64,000 nt of DNA from Xanthomonas hortorum (GCF_024339125.1 NZ_CP101417.1:3483001-3547000), one strand, 5' to 3'. Shown: positions 16,701-25,930, counted from the first letter of the stretch. Numbers and translations: made by a program. The notes: generated from the letters alone by a model not told the origin.

Positions 16701-19700
16701 GGTAAAGGTGTCGGTCGCGCCGTCGAGCGCGTTGCCGAACACGTCGTTCACGCGCAGCATCAGATTCGGCTTGCCGCCGATCGCCGCGTAGGGCAACGGC
16801 GTGCTGCTGACCAGTCCATTCTGGGTGACGAAGCGATAGGCAGGCACCACTTGCCGATAGCTCTGCTGGGCCGCGTCGAAGCTGTCCGGGCGCGCAGCAT
16901 TGGCCGCGTCCTCCCCGGCGCTGTCGGACGACGGGCTCAGCGCCAGACTCCACAGCGAGGTGCCGAACGGAACTGCGCTGTCGGCCGCTGCGCCGTCGAT
17001 GCGGAACTGCAGCAGGTGATAGAGGGCGGCGATCCAGTCGGCGTCGTACAGCGTGCCGGCTTCGCGCGCGAGCATCGTGTTGGCAAGCGACCAGTCGGCC
17101 ACAAAGCCAAGACAGCCGGGTGGATAAGATGGCTGGTAGTGCAGCAGCGGCGTGCCTGCGGCGTCGGCGACGCCGAGATACAGCGTGCCGTCCAGGCTGC
17201 CCTGTGGCGCGAGCGCGAACGCGTTGTGCCAGGGCTGGAATGTGGTCGAGGCGGGGAAGCTCACCAGCAGCGTAAGGGTGGCGGTGTCGCCGTTGGCAAT
17301 GCCGTCGGTGGGCGCCAGTTGCCCCTTGGGGGTGAAGATACGCACCGGTAGCGGTTGGCCGCTGACGTCTGCGTAGCGCAGGAAATAGCCATCTGACTGG
17401 GTGACGCTGACTTCCCAGATCAATTGCAGAAGCGTTTCGAGGCGCTGCTGGTTTTCCGGGGCGTCGGGGTGCTGCGGATCGGGGAAAAGTGTCGACACCG
17501 GGCCGAGTGGGTCGTCGTCCGCGCGCAGCAAGGTCTGGCGCATCGGTATATTCGCAAGCGCCGGTTCGCTGCTCGTCGACAGGTTGGTCTTTGCCAGCAA
17601 TATCGGTTGCGCGGACAACGAAATCGCGTCGGACTGGTAGCCGGTGGTGGTGGCGTCGTAGAGCACCGAGAGCGTTGCGCCGGCCAGTGCTTGCGCGCTC
17701 AGTAAGGCATGGATGCGCTCGCGCGTGGCGTCGTCTGCACCGCCGATGCGGTAGATATCGGTGTAATACGGATTCGCAGGGCCGCCGTCGCCATCCACAC
17801 TGCCGGCTGCGGCGCGATTCACTAGCCAGATCGGCAACTGGATCATCAGGGCCGGGTTGACCTGCTGCAGGCCGGCCGGGTCCGAGGTCTGCGGCCGGCC
17901 GGTCTGGACCTTCAAGGTGAGCGGCGCTCCGGCCGACTGCTGCAGCACCGCCGGCGGCAGCGGCACTACGAAGCGTGCTGGCGCGTCTGGTGCTGTCCAG
18001 GGCAGGCGATCGCGCGCGGCATACCAGACGGCCTCGCCATGCACCGGCGGGATCGGCGCCACGCTGACGGCTGCAGCTGCGGCAAGCGCCAGGCCGCGTC
18101 GGCTCCATAGCGGGCAGGGCACCGGTGGCACGGCCTCGACGGGCATCGTTGAGGTGACGCTGCTGCCGCCACCGGCGAATTTCACCGGAATTGCCGCCAC
18201 CGCGCCGAGCGGGGCGGGTGCAAGCGAGAGGGTCGCCGAGACACTGGTGGGCGGCTCGCTTGCGTTGGTCGTAATTGCGAACTGCTGCCCGTTGAGCGCG
18301 TAGCCGGCGGCAATGTCGAGCGTGTATAGATCCACCTTGTCGATATCTGCTGGCGTTGTGGCCGGGTCGGGAAGGCGCATGCCGTTCATCAGGTAGCGCG
18401 AGGTCATGCCCCCAAGGGTGCGCGTCAGCGCGGTGTCCGGCAGTGCGCCAGGCTGCCCCGTCCCGCGCTCTGCGTCGGCGAGGCTGCTCGCCATCTGGCG
18501 GCACAGCGTGAGGAAATAGTCGTCGAACATGTAAGCGGTCAGCGACGGACCCTGCGGCGCGTCGCTGTCGGCTGCGCCGAAGCGTGCCGCGCCGCGCAGG
18601 TCGGGGTTGTCGGTCAGCACGCTGAGCGAGAGCTGGGCGAAATAGGCCTCGACGGCCTGACGGTAATCCGGATAGGTGCGCGCGTGGTCGGCGAACACCA
18701 GCGGCGTATCCTGTCCGGTCCAGCTCATCTGCAGCGCGTCGAACATCGGGAACATCGCCCAGTCGCCGTCCTCGCCGTCCTCGCGATGCACGCTCAGATC
18801 GATCGGATTGAGCGTGAAGCGGACCTCGGTGGACAGGCAACCGGTCAGCGTCTTATCCCACTCGGCAGGTGGCAAAGCGCGGCCTTGTCCCAGGTTCGCG
18901 ATCACCTGGGCCCAACTGCCGGTACCGTTGGACCAGGTGCGCAAGAGCCATGATGCGAGCGCGCCGACCAGCATCTCGAGCGCGCTCAAGTGCGCGGCGT
19001 CGCTGGCGCCGGGCGCACCGATGATCAGCGTCGCCACGCCGACTGCGCTGCCGACGTCAGCCGTATACACCACCGACGGCTGCAGCAGGAACGACAGCGC
19101 CACCTCGACCGGCGCGACCGGCGGACTTGCGTGCCATGCGGTCCGGGCCAGCGGTGCGGTGGCAGCACGCAGCCGCTGACGATGGGCGAGCAGACTGCGC
19201 TCATGCTGTTCGATGCCGCGATGCGCCCAGTCGTTCATGCCATGGAAGGCGGGATCGAGCGGTCCATCCAGGCTGGCCGGGGTGCCGCCGGTGATCTCGA
19301 AAGAGGTGGAAATCGTGGTGTGGAAGCCCACCGAGATCGTGACGAACAGGATCTTCAGGCGTGCCTCGGCGTCCACGCGCGCGGTGACGTTGATGACCGT
19401 GCCGTAGCCGGTTTCGAATGCGATGCCGGCAACCACCGAGAGCCGCACAAGCACCGAGAGTTTGACCACGCTCAGATCGACCTCGCCCTGCAACTGCCCG
19501 ACAATGCCGACGGTGGCGGCGAACCAGAAATAATCGGGCGTCTTGGAAACCGAGCCGCCATCCGCCGCGTCGCGCCATGCCAGGATTCCCTGGAAGGTGC
19601 CCTGCGCGGTCAGCGACAGCGACGCCGAGAATGGGCCCGCACTGATCGAACGCCCGACCCCGAACCACATCGCCAGACCGAAGGTCACAATCGGGTTGTA

Positions 19701-20930
19701 GCTGACCACGTCGGCGGCCGCCGCCGAGCCGATTGCCTTCAGCGCGGCGGTGGCGCTGGCTGGATTGTCGCCGCTGCGCAGCTTGCCGAAGTAGAAGCCG
19801 CAGCCGCCGGTGAAGATGTAGACCTGCACGCCGATCGAATCGTCGCCGAGCGGCCAGCCGACGCTGACCTTGAAGTCGCCATTGGTGTAGATCCAGATCT
19901 TGAACGAGGGCAGCGTGAGCGCCACCGCGCCGAGGTTGATCTGACGGAACTGCGTGGGCATCGTCAGCGCGCCGTAATACACGCCAAGATGTGGGCCGAG
20001 TTTTTGGTACAGGATTTCGAACAGCAGCCCTTTGAACTGGTCGGCCGAGCAGGTGATTTCCAGTCCGTAAAGCACTGGATCGTTGAAGACGGCGCGCATG
20101 TCCCAGCCACGCACCAGGATGTGTGCGGCCACGAACCAGTCGCGCGATGCGTCGTAATACGTGCCAAGGCTATCCAGCAGTTGCCGCGGGTTGTTGGTGG
20201 TGAACGTCGATTCGAGTTCGGTAAACATCGCCGCAATCGGATCGTCCTTGGTCATATCCGCGCGCGGGCCGAAGCGCTGGCCCAGGCCCAGATACTTCAC
20301 CTGAAAATTGCTGCCGCCCTGCGCGGGGACCGGGAACGGATAGTTGACGACCGAGGTCTTGGCGTCATCGCCCAGCGGTGCGGCGATCGTTGTTCCCGGT
20401 TCGATCCCTGCCGCGAGCAAACGCGTCTGCATAAACGCGTCCTGCTCCGAAAACGCCACGCGTGCACTGACCGCCAGCCCATCCTTGGACGTGTCGTAAC
20501 CGACGATCAGATCGTAGACGGTGAATTTCGGCTCGATGGTGACCGGGCCATAGCTGCCGCCGAGCCGGATGCCGTAGCCATCGTCGTCGTACAGTTTCAC
20601 CACCAGTTGTACTGCCGTCACCTCACCGATCGACACAGTGAGATAAGGCGCGATCTGCACCTCGAAGATCTTGCTCCATGGCAGCGAGGCGCTCAGATGC
20701 GCAATTTGCGCGACCGCATCGATCCCCAGCATCTTGGCGATCTGTTCGATCACCGTGCCCAGGCTCAGCGGCGGCTGCCGCGGCGATGGCCCCACCACGA
20801 ATTGGGCAGGGCCATCGCCGAACGCAAAGCCGAATTGCAGGCCATAGCCGGCCGCATCGGCATCGACGAGTGCGTGCGATGCCGACGGCAGCAGCAGAGT
20901 GGCTTGGACACCTAGCGTGAACCTGCTCAT
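13728..20930 (-). CDS. Giant 2400-aa beta-rich protein of unknown function
   Basis: This single uninterrupted frame encodes 2400 residues. The start MSRFTLGVQATLLLP is not a classical signal peptide, and no membrane anchor, ATPase or nuclease motif is visible. The first 560 residues consist of alternating hydrophobic and polar stretches rich in Gly, Val, Phe and Tyr, with landmarks GGCGFYFGKL (near 375) and WFGVGRSISAGPFSASLSL (near 420-440), followed by IVGQLQGEVDLSVVKLSVLV and VTISVGFHTT-type strands. This suggests an elongated beta barrel or groove, somewhat like large uncharacterised DUF6603-type proteins as I remember them. The rest is long, Ala/Pro/Asp-rich and beta-like, with only about a dozen cysteines. 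The gene follows the 163-aa gene by ten bases. Function is unknown; its size suggests a structural or surface role. Confidence 0.9.
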   Translation of the reverse strand: MSRFTLGVQATLLLPSASHALVDADAAGYGLQFGFAFGDGPAQFVVGPSPRQPPLSLGTVIEQIAKMLGIDAVAQIAHLSASLPWSKIFEVQIAPYLTVSIGEVTAVQLVVKLYDDDGYGIRLGGSYGPVTIEPKFTVYDLIVGYDTSKDGLAVSARVAFSEQDAFMQTRLLAAGIEPGTTIAAPLGDDAKTSVVNYPFPVPAQGGSNFQVKYLGLGQRFGPRADMTKDDPIAAMFTELESTFTTNNPRQLLDSLGTYYDASRDWFVAAHILVRGWDMRAVFNDPVLYGLEITCSADQFKGLLFEILYQKLGPHLGVYYGALTMPTQFRQINLGAVALTLPSFKIWIYTNGDFKVSVGWPLGDDSIGVQVYIFTGGCGFYFGKLRSGDNPASATAALKAIGSAAAADVVSYNPIVTFGLAMWFGVGRSISAGPFSASLSLTAQGTFQGILAWRDAADGGSVSKTPDYFWFAATVGIVGQLQGEVDLSVVKLSVLVRLSVVAGIAFETGYGTVINVTARVDAEARLKILFVTISVGFHTTISTSFEITGGTPASLDGPLDPAFHGMNDWAHRGIEQHERSLLAHRQRLRAATAPLARTAWHASPPVAPVEVALSFLLQPSVVYTADVGSAVGVATLIIGAPGASDAAHLSALEMLVGALASWLLRTWSNGTGSWAQVIANLGQGRALPPAEWDKTLTGCLSTEVRFTLNPIDLSVHREDGEDGDWAMFPMFDALQMSWTGQDTPLVFADHARTYPDYRQAVEAYFAQLSLSVLTDNPDLRGAARFGAADSDAPQGPSLTAYMFDDYFLTLCRQMASSLADAERGTGQPGALPDTALTRTLGGMTSRYLMNGMRLPDPATTPADIDKVDLYTLDIAAGYALNGQQFAITTNASEPPTSVSATLSLAPAPLGAVAAIPVKFAGGGSSVTSTMPVEAVPPVPCPLWSRRGLALAAAAAVSVAPIPPVHGEAVWYAARDRLPWTAPDAPARFVVPLPPAVLQQSAGAPLTLKVQTGRPQTSDPAGLQQVNPALMIQLPIWLVNRAAAGSVDGDGGPANPYYTDIYRIGGADDATRERIHALLSAQALAGATLSVLYDATTTGYQSDAISLSAQPILLAKTNLSTSSEPALANIPMRQTLLRADDDPLGPVSTLFPDPQHPDAPENQQRLETLLQLIWEVSVTQSDGYFLRYADVSGQPLPVRIFTPKGQLAPTDGIANGDTATLTLLVSFPASTTFQPWHNAFALAPQGSLDGTLYLGVADAAGTPLLHYQPSYPPGCLGFVADWSLANTMLAREAGTLYDADWIAALYHLLQFRIDGAAADSAVPFGTSLWSLALSPSSDSAGEDAANAARPDSFDAAQQSYRQVVPAYRFVTQNGLVSSTPLPYAAIGGKPNLMLRVNDVFGNALDGATDTFTTDFPVLYNDALLAPMEWPGVRCAYRFEPGQLDKPSQLGLSMQFDPSLVIRTDPALAHVRVHGLAAGATATDDDRAQQQIRAALGRYATVAAQLADPHTCVTLTQSVLPSNGGELGDGNAIKQALTAFANDIVQQLSNALGGGTATPQSLLLQLPFDKTDLANRGDDLFAVTVTLTFARPPELVDEVARTGMPRAVSVAMPLAADLDPPSQGTARARQRAAASGAAPVEDVGLAWFASQFEASFAGFDGADGTTRLAVRTTADSPATGDGGASLWSMRWSKTHGIHVQFRQDAANYFTLLPLNTKLMSGPAQVPVYNPDTLVPTYTTQTFSSVDVDAWAQSFLSAFDELLAPANCAALAALDGAAYQTLMGHKATLAKALARGVGPVFPALSGGDLAAAQDQFEQSVLAALSTAYAVSSIVQMPADVFVANTAEAGTLPPRFFGGLTASATASGPTETLPSSCSISSAKLPIATATASTPGLLNFLVTAAHAGNDANLHLDLTYGARFVEHQIDDTQAAFGYTPSQWLRFVLELPNDPLSMPLGAIDAPVPVRAFPASPVLQTQRAEQTTPVRFTASATTALQWDYSTRLVLAEQEAQDELWLTLTYNRPVSGTLRGRQLSELGTIEAVFEALAAFMAAWPVLRPAVLALQQSAFDAHVGMPTPQQVIGALLDQIGHVTAAWAAWRGPPGDAARVLLANAPVVQSSTGYVLNLSHAFDEQKTVQLLAQGAYANGQCDASSIVWPAINGQMHGEVSPAGAAAPDDTACWFMATYAYAALPEAATGTLDFVWANLDIATRQTGYSTWWIVRNANLASANGVRTNPALIYRTPEVSFASPVVPIITVPRCTFGSGDALADAIENVLAPLAEATSAAAKERLLKIAATYSYQIAAPAQGGTGLWSDMPILLATDVRLTSDDVQAVSDNAVTLPVLAGQLANDCARWFAIMQPSTDVALLRLDVTLFANVEGTQVPIVLAPELEIQVPPGGWTPSL

Positions 20931-20940
20931 GGGCGGCGCG

Positions 20941-21432
20941 TCAGCTGTTGGACTTGGGCGTTTCGTTACTGGCGCCGAACACCGCGCCTTCGATCGACAG
21001 CACGCCCGGAATCAGCGGGATGCCCTGGCCGTCAGGCCACACCGCCGACATCGCAAGTGTGTACAGGGTGGACTGGTCGGGGGAGGCCGTGCCCGGTACC
21101 TTTATGTGGAATTGGTCGACGGCCACGTCGAGCGTGGTGAGCTTGCTCATGATGCTGTCCAGCGGTGCCGGCAATTGGTCGGCGCTGGGCAGGTCGATGT
21201 TGAACTGCGTCTTGAACCATGCCGCAAAGTCGTCCAGCGTGCCGAGATCGACCGGCGCGGGCAGCGTGAACTCGATTCCGTTGGTCTTGGCGTTGGCGAT
21301 GTCGTCGGTCGATACCGGCACCATGGTGCCGTGCAGATTGAAGTTCAGGCCGAAGACCAGATGCGTGCTCGGCGGGGTCGGCGGATCAGCGGCGACCACG
21401 GCGGCGGCCTTGCGCGACAGTTGCTTGCTCAT
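20941..21432 (-). CDS. Small protein encoded just upstream of the 2400-aa giant
   Basis: The 163-residue protein begins MSKQLSRKAAAVVAADPPTP. I chose this ATG for the AGGAG about eight bases upstream. A basic first ten residues and a Pro-rich linker lead to a folded-looking part: STHLVFGLNFNLHGTMVPV, then a helix with DLGTLDDFAAWFKTQFNIDL, then beta-like KLTTLDVAVDQFHIKVPG. The last part (LYTLAMSAVWPDGQGIPLIP) resembles strand-rich segments of the giant proteins. No signal peptide or catalytic motif is seen. It overlaps the previous gene by 47 bases and precedes the giant gene by ten, so it is co-transcribed. It may be an adaptor or subunit for the giant protein; that is inference. Confidence 0.8.
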   Translation of the reverse strand: MSKQLSRKAAAVVAADPPTPPSTHLVFGLNFNLHGTMVPVSTDDIANAKTNGIEFTLPAPVDLGTLDDFAAWFKTQFNIDLPSADQLPAPLDSIMSKLTTLDVAVDQFHIKVPGTASPDQSTLYTLAMSAVWPDGQGIPLIPGVLSIEGAVFGASNETPKSNS

Positions 21433-21745
21433 GGGTGGTTCTCCTGGGTGCGGCACTGCGGTGGGTGATGGGCGCGGGAGGCAACGGGTGGGTGCCGCCG
21501 CTGAGGACCCGGGCATCGACGATCCCTTCGAGGATCGCCGCGACCGGGTAGGTGGTGCTGCCAGTGGCGAGGTAGAGCACGCCGGTGGCCGGATCCTTGC
21601 GCACGCTGATGGCGATTGCCCACAGTGCCGCCAGCGGCGTGCCGGCGGCCATCGTGACGGGCAGGTTCCACCCGTAGACGTCGTTGAGCGCTTGCATCAG
21701 CACAGGAACACTGCGTGCGGCGAGAATCGGATCGGTGTCGGTCAT
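21386..21745 (-). CDS. Small hypothetical protein coupled to the 1200-aa giant
   Basis: This encodes 119 residues. The ATG at 21745 overlaps the stop of the upstream giant gene as ATGA, strong evidence for real translation. The first 85 residues look like a compact domain (VLMQALNDVYGWNLP, AALWAIAISVRKDPATG, YPVAAILEGIVD). The last 30 are Arg/Pro/His-rich and read through the start region of the following 163-aa gene, overlapping it by 47 bases in a different frame. The basic tail (QGRRRGRR) may be an accident of that overlap or a functional tail. The family is not recognised. Confidence 0.75.
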   Translation of the reverse strand: MTDTDPILAARSVPVLMQALNDVYGWNLPVTMAAGTPLAALWAIAISVRKDPATGVLYLATGSTTYPVAAILEGIVDARVLSGGTHPLPPAPITHRSAAPRRTTHEQATVAQGRRRGRR

Positions 21746-24700
21746 GGCGTCTGCGTCGCAGCCAGGCTCCAGCCCAGATTGCCGCCGCCCGGATCATTGG
21801 CGTCGGCGAACAGGATGAAATCGGCAAGTACCTTCGGCGGCAGCGTGATACCGAACACGCTGAGTGCCACGTTGTTGAACATCAGCACGTAGGCCGGCCC
21901 ATTCTTTGTCTTCACCAGCCCGAGGTTGGCCGCCGAAAAGGTCGTCTTGAGCAGGCCTTGCAGGTTGAAGCCGAAGGCGCCGGCAGTGACCTGCGGCAAC
22001 TGCACGAACAGCGCGACGCCGTCGTCGTCGGGCGTGTAGGTGCTCGCACCCCAGGCGACGATCAGCGAGGCATCGAGCGATGCGTGGGCATCGGCCAGCG
22101 CGCCGAGCGCGCCGAGCGGCAGCGCGAATTGCAGGGCATACAGCGGCTTGGAGGTCACATACGCGACCTGCGTGGGCATCGGCGCAACGCCACCGCCGCC
22201 TGGCACGCTGGCAGCGACGCCGGTCAGCGCCGGCACCTGCACGGGCAACGCGCCCAGCGCCTTGATATCCAGGCCCGCCTCGTCGTGCAGGATCGCCTGC
22301 AGCGTGAGCGGCAGCATGCGCACCAGTGCGCCGGGCCGCCGTCCGCTGCGATCGTCCGTTGCCCGAAGCCCCGAGAAATCCACCGTGATCTGCGGCAGCC
22401 CGATGCGCTTGCCGTCGGCGTCGAGCTGACAGCTGATGCCAAACGCCAGGCTTGTCAGCGCCACACCGGTGGTGGTCGTGCCGGGTGCGGCACCGGGCAG
22501 GCCGTACGAGAACAGGTCGAGCCCGGTCACGCCAGGAAACGGATCGGCCGCGAACGCGAGCGTGCCGCTCAGTGCAAAGCGCGAGGTGATGGTGGTGCCG
22601 GCATCGGCATCGGCGGGGACGGACGGGACGGAGGCAATCGGCACCAGGCTGGCACCGCTGACCTGGAAGGTATCGATCACCCGGATGCGTGAGCGGTCCG
22701 GGTTGAACGCGAAGCTGCCGTGCTGGCCGCCGTCGAACGTCACCGTGCCGACCTCGCCGTGCCGCTGATAACGGCCCGCCACTACCACGGTGTTGGGCGG
22801 CACGTCGGCGTTGATATCCGCGCCGGTCAGCGTGACCGCGCGGCCGAACAGCGTGTTGATGGTCATTCCCACCCGGCAATGGAACTGGGTGACGAGCGAC
22901 TGGTTGATCGCCACCGACAGCTCCTCCACGACGAATGCGTAGTCCGGCGGCGTCTGGTCCGAGTGCGGCGCGGCCGGCTCGCGTTTGAATATCGCAGTCG
23001 CCGCGTGGTGATAGATCACCCCGAACAGCGCGCTTTCGCTGATCTGCGGCTCCTGGTCGGCGCCGTCGCTGATGCGGTTGACCTGCACGCCGAAGTGATG
23101 GGCGCTCAACTGCCCGTCGATGCCGGCCAGCAGCATCTGCAGATCGTCCGGCATGCCGTTGCCATTGATCGGCGCATTGAAGGCAAGCATGCCGGTCCAG
23201 CCGGGATCGGCGGCCTTGGTGCGGAAATCGGCGAACGGGTCGTCGTCATCGCTGCTCGCCTTTTCTGCAACGGCCAGCGCATCGATCAGCACAGACTGCG
23301 TGTCGGTTACACGCGTAGCGTCGCCGATGAAATACTCCGTGTTGGCCCAACTCTCCGGCGCACGGATCAGCTCGGCCAGGCTCTGTGTCGTTGCGTACTT
23401 GAAGACAACGACGGTGCGCCAGCGATCGGTTGCGTCGACGTCGGGCGCAATCTCGAAGTTGAAGCCTGCCACCGCGATCATGCGGGTGATGTTCGGGAAC
23501 CGGCTCCAGTCGTTGAGCACCAGAAACAGTTGTTCGCGCATCAAGGTGCTGGCCAACTGCGCGTCCACCACGCCGGTTGCAGGATCGGCGTCGAACGACA
23601 GCGTCTGCTCCGCACTGCGTGCGAGCAATAGCGACTGCCAGGTGCCGGCCTGCACCTCGGGCGCCTGCGCGGCGGCAATGCCGGCCCGCGTTGACTGTGT
23701 TGCCGAGTTGAGCTGGACCAGCAGCCCTTGCGGTGTGGAAGTGCGGGTGCCGGGCAAGGGCGCGCCCTGTTCGCCAACGAACACCGGGCGATCAGGCGTG
23801 CTACCGCGGATCAGCGCACCGCGCAGGCCGGCGATCACCTGTTTCTCGTAGCCAGCCAGCAGCTGAGCGTCCTGTACGGTCGCGTCGGCGAGCGCGAACA
23901 CGCCGCCGTACTGCACCATCGGAAACGCCACCGGGATCTCGTCACTCTTCGTCGTCGATGCGAGCGTGGAGACGAGCGCAGACACCGCAGCCGGATAGCG
24001 CATGTCCGGGGAGACCGCGCCGCGCCCGAAATTGACCGACGCGCCAGGTTGCGCGTAGTAGCCGCGCATGGCAGTGGCCGCGCCTGGACGAAACCGCACC
24101 CACGAGGTGGCAAATGGCCCGTCGAGCAATGGCTTGGTGTCGGCGCCATCGGCCAGCGTCATGCGCCGGGCCATGGCGGTGCCAAACGCCGTCGAGCAGG
24201 CCGGCATCGATGGCACGAAATCGAGAATGTCGCCGTCTGCGACGCGCAGGTATTCGGTGCCGAGCGTGCCGCAGGAAAGCTTCGCCGCACCGCCCGGTAC
24301 CGTCAGCACGAACGGGCCAAGTGGGGCGAGATAGGCTGCCGGCGCTTGCGCAGCGCCGGGCCGTGCAGCCGGATAGAGCCCGGCCGGCGAACCGTTGGAC
24401 GGCACGCTCGGTGCCAGTGTCACCAGATCGCCAGACACGGTACGGCCGAACGACGAGGCCAGGTTGTCCAGCCGCTGCGGCAGGAACAGAAAACGGGTGC
24501 GTGTCCCGTCTAGCGGTGCGAGCGGATCCATCTCGCAGTCCAGCAGAAACGCCGGCCAGTCGTTGGCGGGCAGCGGCGGTAGCGGCGGTAGCACCGGATA
24601 GCGCAGTTGCGTAAACCCCTGCGGCGCCTGCGGGTCCGGATGGAAGTAGCGCAGCTCGCCGCCTTGCAGGCCGGGCGCCTGCGGATCGTCGGCGAACAGC

Positions 24701-25353
24701 CCGAACAGGTTGTACGGGTCCCACGCTGCGGTGAAGCGCAGCAGGCCGGCCGCGGCCGGATCGAACGACAGCGACACCCTGTAGGCGTCTGGCGAGAGCG
24801 GCGTGCCCTGGCCGGAGTCGCGTAGCAGGGCGATGCCATCGCCCACGAAGGTGGCCTGCCCGGTCTCTGCTGACAGCGTCCATTGCGTACCGCTCGGTAG
24901 CACCAGATCGACATGACCGAACGGCAGCGAGCCGTTGCTGCCCGCCACCTGCCCGCTGGTGGGCGAGAAATAGAACAGCGGCACGCTCGTGCAGGCCCAG
25001 GATTGCGGCGCCGCCGCTTGCCATAGCCAGGCCACCCCACGCAGCGTGGCGTAAGGCGGCGTGAGCCCGAGGGTTTGTGCGATGTCGGCCGGCTCCGCCG
25101 GCAGTGCCTGCGATTGCGGATGGAACAGGAAATAGCCGGGCTGTTGCCAGGCTTGCGACAAGCTCAACTCCTGCGGCGCCTGCTCGTCTCGCCGGACGCC
25201 GGTCTGCGATGCGCCGGCACCGCCCGGCAGCAGCAAAAAGCCTGCCTGGACGGGCGCGACACCAATGGCCTGATCCACGGCGGCCGAATAGAGCGCAAAG
25301 CCGGCAGCGTCGAGCGCGATCCGAGTGAAGATCATGTCTGCCATGGCGTGCAT
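21742..25353 (-). CDS. Second giant protein (about 1200 aa), beta-rich, unknown function
   Basis: The frame is open to 25491, but the protein most likely starts at the ATG at 25353 (MHAMADMIFTRIALDAAGF, 1203 aa) or nine bases later; the sequence before is Arg-rich and atypical. The start region has no signal peptide. The protein is Gly/Ala/Pro/Asp-rich with long beta-like stretches and ends in a well-defined part: GPAYVLMFNNVALSVFGITL then PPKVLADFILFADANDPGGG and NLGWSLAA. A central part (about 820-1000) contains FHCRVGMTINTLFGRAVTL. No catalytic motif is recognised. It lies second in the operon after the 131-aa gene, and its stop overlaps the next ATG. It shares amino-acid style with the 2400-aa protein but I could not align them. 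Function is unknown. Confidence 0.85.
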   Translation of the reverse strand: MHAMADMIFTRIALDAAGFALYSAAVDQAIGVAPVQAGFLLLPGGAGASQTGVRRDEQAPQELSLSQAWQQPGYFLFHPQSQALPAEPADIAQTLGLTPPYATLRGVAWLWQAAAPQSWACTSVPLFYFSPTSGQVAGSNGSLPFGHVDLVLPSGTQWTLSAETGQATFVGDGIALLRDSGQGTPLSPDAYRVSLSFDPAAAGLLRFTAAWDPYNLFGLFADDPQAPGLQGGELRYFHPDPQAPQGFTQLRYPVLPPLPPLPANDWPAFLLDCEMDPLAPLDGTRTRFLFLPQRLDNLASSFGRTVSGDLVTLAPSVPSNGSPAGLYPAARPGAAQAPAAYLAPLGPFVLTVPGGAAKLSCGTLGTEYLRVADGDILDFVPSMPACSTAFGTAMARRMTLADGADTKPLLDGPFATSWVRFRPGAATAMRGYYAQPGASVNFGRGAVSPDMRYPAAVSALVSTLASTTKSDEIPVAFPMVQYGGVFALADATVQDAQLLAGYEKQVIAGLRGALIRGSTPDRPVFVGEQGAPLPGTRTSTPQGLLVQLNSATQSTRAGIAAAQAPEVQAGTWQSLLLARSAEQTLSFDADPATGVVDAQLASTLMREQLFLVLNDWSRFPNITRMIAVAGFNFEIAPDVDATDRWRTVVVFKYATTQSLAELIRAPESWANTEYFIGDATRVTDTQSVLIDALAVAEKASSDDDDPFADFRTKAADPGWTGMLAFNAPINGNGMPDDLQMLLAGIDGQLSAHHFGVQVNRISDGADQEPQISESALFGVIYHHAATAIFKREPAAPHSDQTPPDYAFVVEELSVAINQSLVTQFHCRVGMTINTLFGRAVTLTGADINADVPPNTVVVAGRYQRHGEVGTVTFDGGQHGSFAFNPDRSRIRVIDTFQVSGASLVPIASVPSVPADADAGTTITSRFALSGTLAFAADPFPGVTGLDLFSYGLPGAAPGTTTTGVALTSLAFGISCQLDADGKRIGLPQITVDFSGLRATDDRSGRRPGALVRMLPLTLQAILHDEAGLDIKALGALPVQVPALTGVAASVPGGGGVAPMPTQVAYVTSKPLYALQFALPLGALGALADAHASLDASLIVAWGASTYTPDDDGVALFVQLPQVTAGAFGFNLQGLLKTTFSAANLGLVKTKNGPAYVLMFNNVALSVFGITLPPKVLADFILFADANDPGGGNLGWSLAATQTP

Positions 25354-25534
25354 CGGTGAGCTGATCTCCGGTGAGCCGCGACGTACCTCGATCCGAGTGC
25401 GCCGACGGACGCAATGACGACGATCCGGATGCAGCGTGGTCGTCGGCATCGATGGACGGCGGTTGTCTGCCGGCCATCGCGCCTGCATCAACCGCGGACG
25501 TTGGGTACGCCAGATGCCGCCTGTGCGTGGTCGA

Positions 25535-25930
25535 TCAGACCGCGTCCTGCGATTCTTCCTTGGCCGCCATGCTCAGCGATGTGGTGACATCGAAGGTGTT
25601 GAGCACCACGCCGCGCGCCGTCAACAGGATCGCCTTGTTCTGCGTGATATACAGAATCAGGTCGTCGTCGAGGCTGCTGTCCTGTGAAAGAGTGACCGTG
25701 GCGTGGCCAGTGCGGCTATCCCATGGGAAGACCAACGTGTTGTCGCCGTATGCGAACACCGCGCTCGTCGAGGGATACTTCGAACGCGGCACGGCCAGCG
25801 AACTCGGCGTATATAACGGCGGCGTCGGGCCGGCGGCCCAACCGGCGATGTTGCCGGCATTGTTGTTGGTTACCAGCAGAGACGTGATGGGTTCGTTGTA
25901 GCTGTTGAATACCGTGACTTTGCCTGCCAT
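25535..25930 (-). CDS. Small protein with DDDLILY motif, first gene of giant-protein operon
   Basis: The 131-residue protein begins MAGKVTVFNSYNEPITSLLV. A GGAG lies about seven bases before the ATG. It shares with the 119-aa protein at 13059-13418 the MxGKV start, a Pro-rich middle with RSKYP, FAYGDN, and the strongest block SSLDDDLILYITQNKAILLT followed by ARGVVL. It has a longer acidic C-terminal tail (SMAAKEESQDAV). It has no signal peptide or membrane segment and is likely a beta-sandwich. As the promoter-proximal gene it is expected to be abundant. The related pair bracketing two giant genes implies a duplicated component of one system. Function is unknown. Confidence 0.8.
   Translation of the reverse strand: MAGKVTVFNSYNEPITSLLVTNNNAGNIAGWAAGPTPPLYTPSSLAVPRSKYPSTSAVFAYGDNTLVFPWDSRTGHATVTLSQDSSLDDDLILYITQNKAILLTARGVVLNTFDVTTSLSMAAKEESQDAV

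Noticed and set aside
18990..20915. 641-codon plus-strand frame opposite the giant gene
   Set aside because: It is rich in His/Arg/Ala as expected for the complement of a high-GC gene, and lies wholly within the 2400-aa gene.
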